A DNA stretch of 64,000 nucleotides from Bog-105 sp965277855 (GTDB taxonomy: Bacteria; Acidobacteriota; Terriglobia; Bryobacterales; Bryobacteraceae), in NCBI GenBank assembly GCA_965277855.1, contig OZ255847.1, forward strand, positions 5,518,001 to 5,582,000, in the 5' to 3' direction. Numbering within the stretch: position 1 is the first letter of the stretch; each line of letters begins with the position of its first letter. Positions 62,375-64,000 of the stretch are shown in pieces. Made by a program: the position numbers and the translations under genes. The notes beneath the pieces are model-generated. The model was not told where the DNA came from and ran no database searches. It saw nothing but the letters and a program-made list of their open reading frames with translations.

Positions 62375-63694
62375 GTGACGCGCCAGTCCTTAGCGCTCGA
62401 AATTGTGCGGCTTCTCCAGAGCCAGGGCCACACCGCTTTTTTTGTCGGAGGCTGTGTGCGCGACCAGCTCCTCGGCCTCACCCCCAAAGATTTCGACGTC
62501 AGCACCGATGCCACCCCGGATCAGCTGATCAAATACTTCCCAGGCGCACAAATCGTAGGCGCTCAGTTCGGCGTCATCCTCGTCACCCGGCCCGGTGGCA
62601 TCCAAGTCGAAGTCGCCACCTTCCGCAGCGAAAGCATGTACTCCGATGGCCGCCGCCCCGACCAGGTTCACTTCGAGCGCGATCCCGCCCTGGACGCCCG
62701 CCGTCGCGACTTCACCATCAACGGCCTCATGCAGAATCCGCTCTCCGGCGAACTTCTCGATTTCGTGGAAGGTCGCGCCGATCTCGCCGCCCGCATTATC
62801 CGCGCCATTGGCGACCCGCAAAGGCGCTTTCAGGAAGATCACCTTCGCCTGCTGCGGGCCGTGCGTTTCGCCGCCCGGCTCGACTTCACTATCGACCCCG
62901 CAACGCTTGCCGCCATCCGTCTGGAAGCCCCTTCCATCGCCAAAATCTCCCCCGAACGCATTCGCGAAGAGCTCTCCCGGATCCTCACCGAAGGCAACGT
63001 GCGCCGCGGATTCGAATTGCTCGACGAATGCGATTTACTGCGATTCGTTTTGCCCGAAGTCAAAGCCTTTCAGGGTATCGCCCAGCCCCCCGAATTTCAC
63101 CCCGAAGGCGACGTTTGGACCCACGTCCTCCTGATGCTCAATCAGTTAAAACAACCCACCCTCACGCTCGCCCTCGGTGTTTTGCTCCACGACGTCGGCA
63201 AACCCCCGACCTTCTCTGTCAGCGATCGAATCCGCTTCAACGGCCATGCCGAAGTCGGGGCCGGCATGACCCGCCAGATCCTCACCCGTCTCAAGTTTTC
63301 TAACGACGAAATCGAACAGATTACCGCCCTGGTCGCCCATCACATGCGCTTTAAAGATCTGTTTCAAATGCGTGTCAGCACACTCAAACGCTTCCTCCGC
63401 TTGCCCCACTTTGACGAGCATCTCGAACTGCATCGCCTCGATACGCTCGCCAGCAACGGTTACACCGATGCCTACCGATTCGCTGTGGAAAAGCTCGCCG
63501 AATTCGCGCACGAGGAGCTAAGACCGCCGCGTCTTATCACCGGCCGCGATCTCATTCAAGCCGGCTACAAACCAGGCCCCGATTTCCGCCGCGCCCTCGA
63601 TATGGTCGAAATTTCGCAGCTCGAAGGCGAGGTCCAAACTCACGATCAAGCCCTCGCAGTGGCCAAGAAAGTACTAGGCAGCCCCGAACCATAG
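62375..63694 (+). CDS. cca: CCA-adding enzyme / poly(A) polymerase-family nucleotidyltransferase with HD domain
   Basis: A 439-residue class II enzyme that adds or repairs the 3' CCA of tRNAs. The nucleotidyltransferase motif GGCVRDQLLG is followed by DFDVSTDATP, with the catalytic Asp pair. RRDFTINGLMQNP and EDHLRLLRAVRFAARLDF are the conserved neck blocks, and the C-terminal half has an HD domain (LLHDVGKPPTF, HAEVGAGMTRQIL). Start is GTG 62375. The adjacent tRNA-Phe already encodes CCA, so repair rather than de novo addition may be its role for that tRNA. Confidence 0.9.
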   Translation: MTRQSLALEIVRLLQSQGHTAFFVGGCVRDQLLGLTPKDFDVSTDATPDQLIKYFPGAQIVGAQFGVILVTRPGGIQVEVATFRSESMYSDGRRPDQVHFERDPALDARRRDFTINGLMQNPLSGELLDFVEGRADLAARIIRAIGDPQRRFQEDHLRLLRAVRFAARLDFTIDPATLAAIRLEAPSIAKISPERIREELSRILTEGNVRRGFELLDECDLLRFVLPEVKAFQGIAQPPEFHPEGDVWTHVLLMLNQLKQPTLTLALGVLLHDVGKPPTFSVSDRIRFNGHAEVGAGMTRQILTRLKFSNDEIEQITALVAHHMRFKDLFQMRVSTLKRFLRLPHFDEHLELHRLDTLASNGYTDAYRFAVEKLAEFAHEELRPPRLITGRDLIQAGYKPGPDFRRALDMVEISQLEGEVQTHDQALAVAKKVLGSPEP

Positions 63695-63780
63695 CCGCTG
63701 GTATCTTTCCCGAGCGAACATTATTCTGCTATCGCCCTGCGTAATTTCGCATCGAACAAGGTGTTGTCTGAACTATCATC

Positions 63781-64000
63781 ATGCCCGTATTAGAAGCCAC
63801 CGCGAACCTCCTTGCCGAATTGCGCGCCGCCCGCTCAGAGAGCGATCGGCTCTTCGCCATTCTCACCTCTGAAGCCCTCTACGACCGCCCCATCGATGCC
63901 CGCCACCGCGTCATCTTTTATGTCGGCCATCTCGAAGGTTTCGATTCCATTCAAATTTGCCGCGAAGCCCTGGGATTACCTTCCAAAGATCCCCAATTCG
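63781..64000 (+). CDS. EgtB/DinB-like protein, N-terminal fragment
   Basis: The first 73 residues of a gene cut by the window end. ARSESDRLFAILTSEALYDRP, RHRVIFYVGHLEGFD resembles the DinB-like N-terminal domain of EgtB-type iron enzymes, where the His in GHLE is a metal ligand. Ergothioneine or ovothiol-type sulfoxide synthesis is possible, but the catalytic FGE-sulfatase domain lies outside the window. Confidence 0.55.
   Translation, partial: MPVLEATANLLAELRAARSESDRLFAILTSEALYDRPIDARHRVIFYVGHLEGFDSIQICREALGLPSKDPQF

Overview
The window looks like chromosome of an Acidobacteriota member, most likely from the Solibacter/Bryobacter side of the phylum. The reasons are lineage-typical families: a PadR regulator next to a MacB/FtsX-like permease of the acidobacterial 'ADOP' type, an Oar-like TonB receptor with an N-terminal carboxypeptidase-regulatory domain, several about 1000-residue BNR/VPS10-type beta-propeller exoproteins, and a DUF4239 membrane protein. 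GC is high, coding density is very high, and genes often overlap by 4 bases (ATGA or GTGA). No species name can be given from sequence alone.

Layout. 1-2919 (minus): exported trehalase (cut by the window edge) translationally coupled to an exported (alpha/alpha)6 glycosidase. 2988-5631 (plus): a three-gene sugar set (HUMPS-family aldolase/decarboxylase, zinc-type polyol dehydrogenase, TIM-barrel isomerase/epimerase) facing a flavin disulfide reductase (5628-7013). 7105-9094: two tandem aldo/keto reductases, one cytosolic and one with a Tat-like leader. 9169-18044: an RND pump / adaptor / outer-membrane factor operon followed by an unknown exported 675-679-residue protein. 18041-19930: a decapitated LysR gene abutting a DDE transposase. 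19987-22937: padR plus ADOP permease. Then come a DUF4239 protein and an L-lactate dehydrogenase (minus).

24903-29087 is accessory: a class-C-type serine hydrolase split by a complete IS66 element (terminal repeats and a near-perfect 8-bp target duplication are visible), then a HicB-HicA module. 29114-32892 holds a DHH phosphoesterase and the homodimeric pyruvate dehydrogenase E1 (aceE).

32903-47477 is the most distinctive block: three paralogous secreted beta-propeller proteins, a TonB-dependent receptor and a GCPII-like M28 metallopeptidase, two propellers and the peptidase forming one coupled operon. It plausibly handles peptide or glycopeptide material at the cell surface. 47595-49470: an outer-membrane beta-barrel protein with a di-haem cytochrome c peroxidase. 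49443-54631: a TetR regulator facing an EmrAB/TolC-type efflux operon with two tandem operator-like palindromes between them, followed by a BBP2-type porin. 56340-59197 (minus): a PrmA-like methyltransferase coupled to a molybdopterin oxidoreductase. 59220-61130: an M61 peptidase with an odd start. 61319-61809: a ParE-type toxin with a 56-residue upstream partner. A tRNA-Phe(GAA), a small zinc-ribbon-like protein, a CCA-adding enzyme, and the start of an EgtB/DinB-like gene finish the window. No CRISPR array, rRNA or replication origin was seen, and no gene-free stretch exceeds 300 bases.
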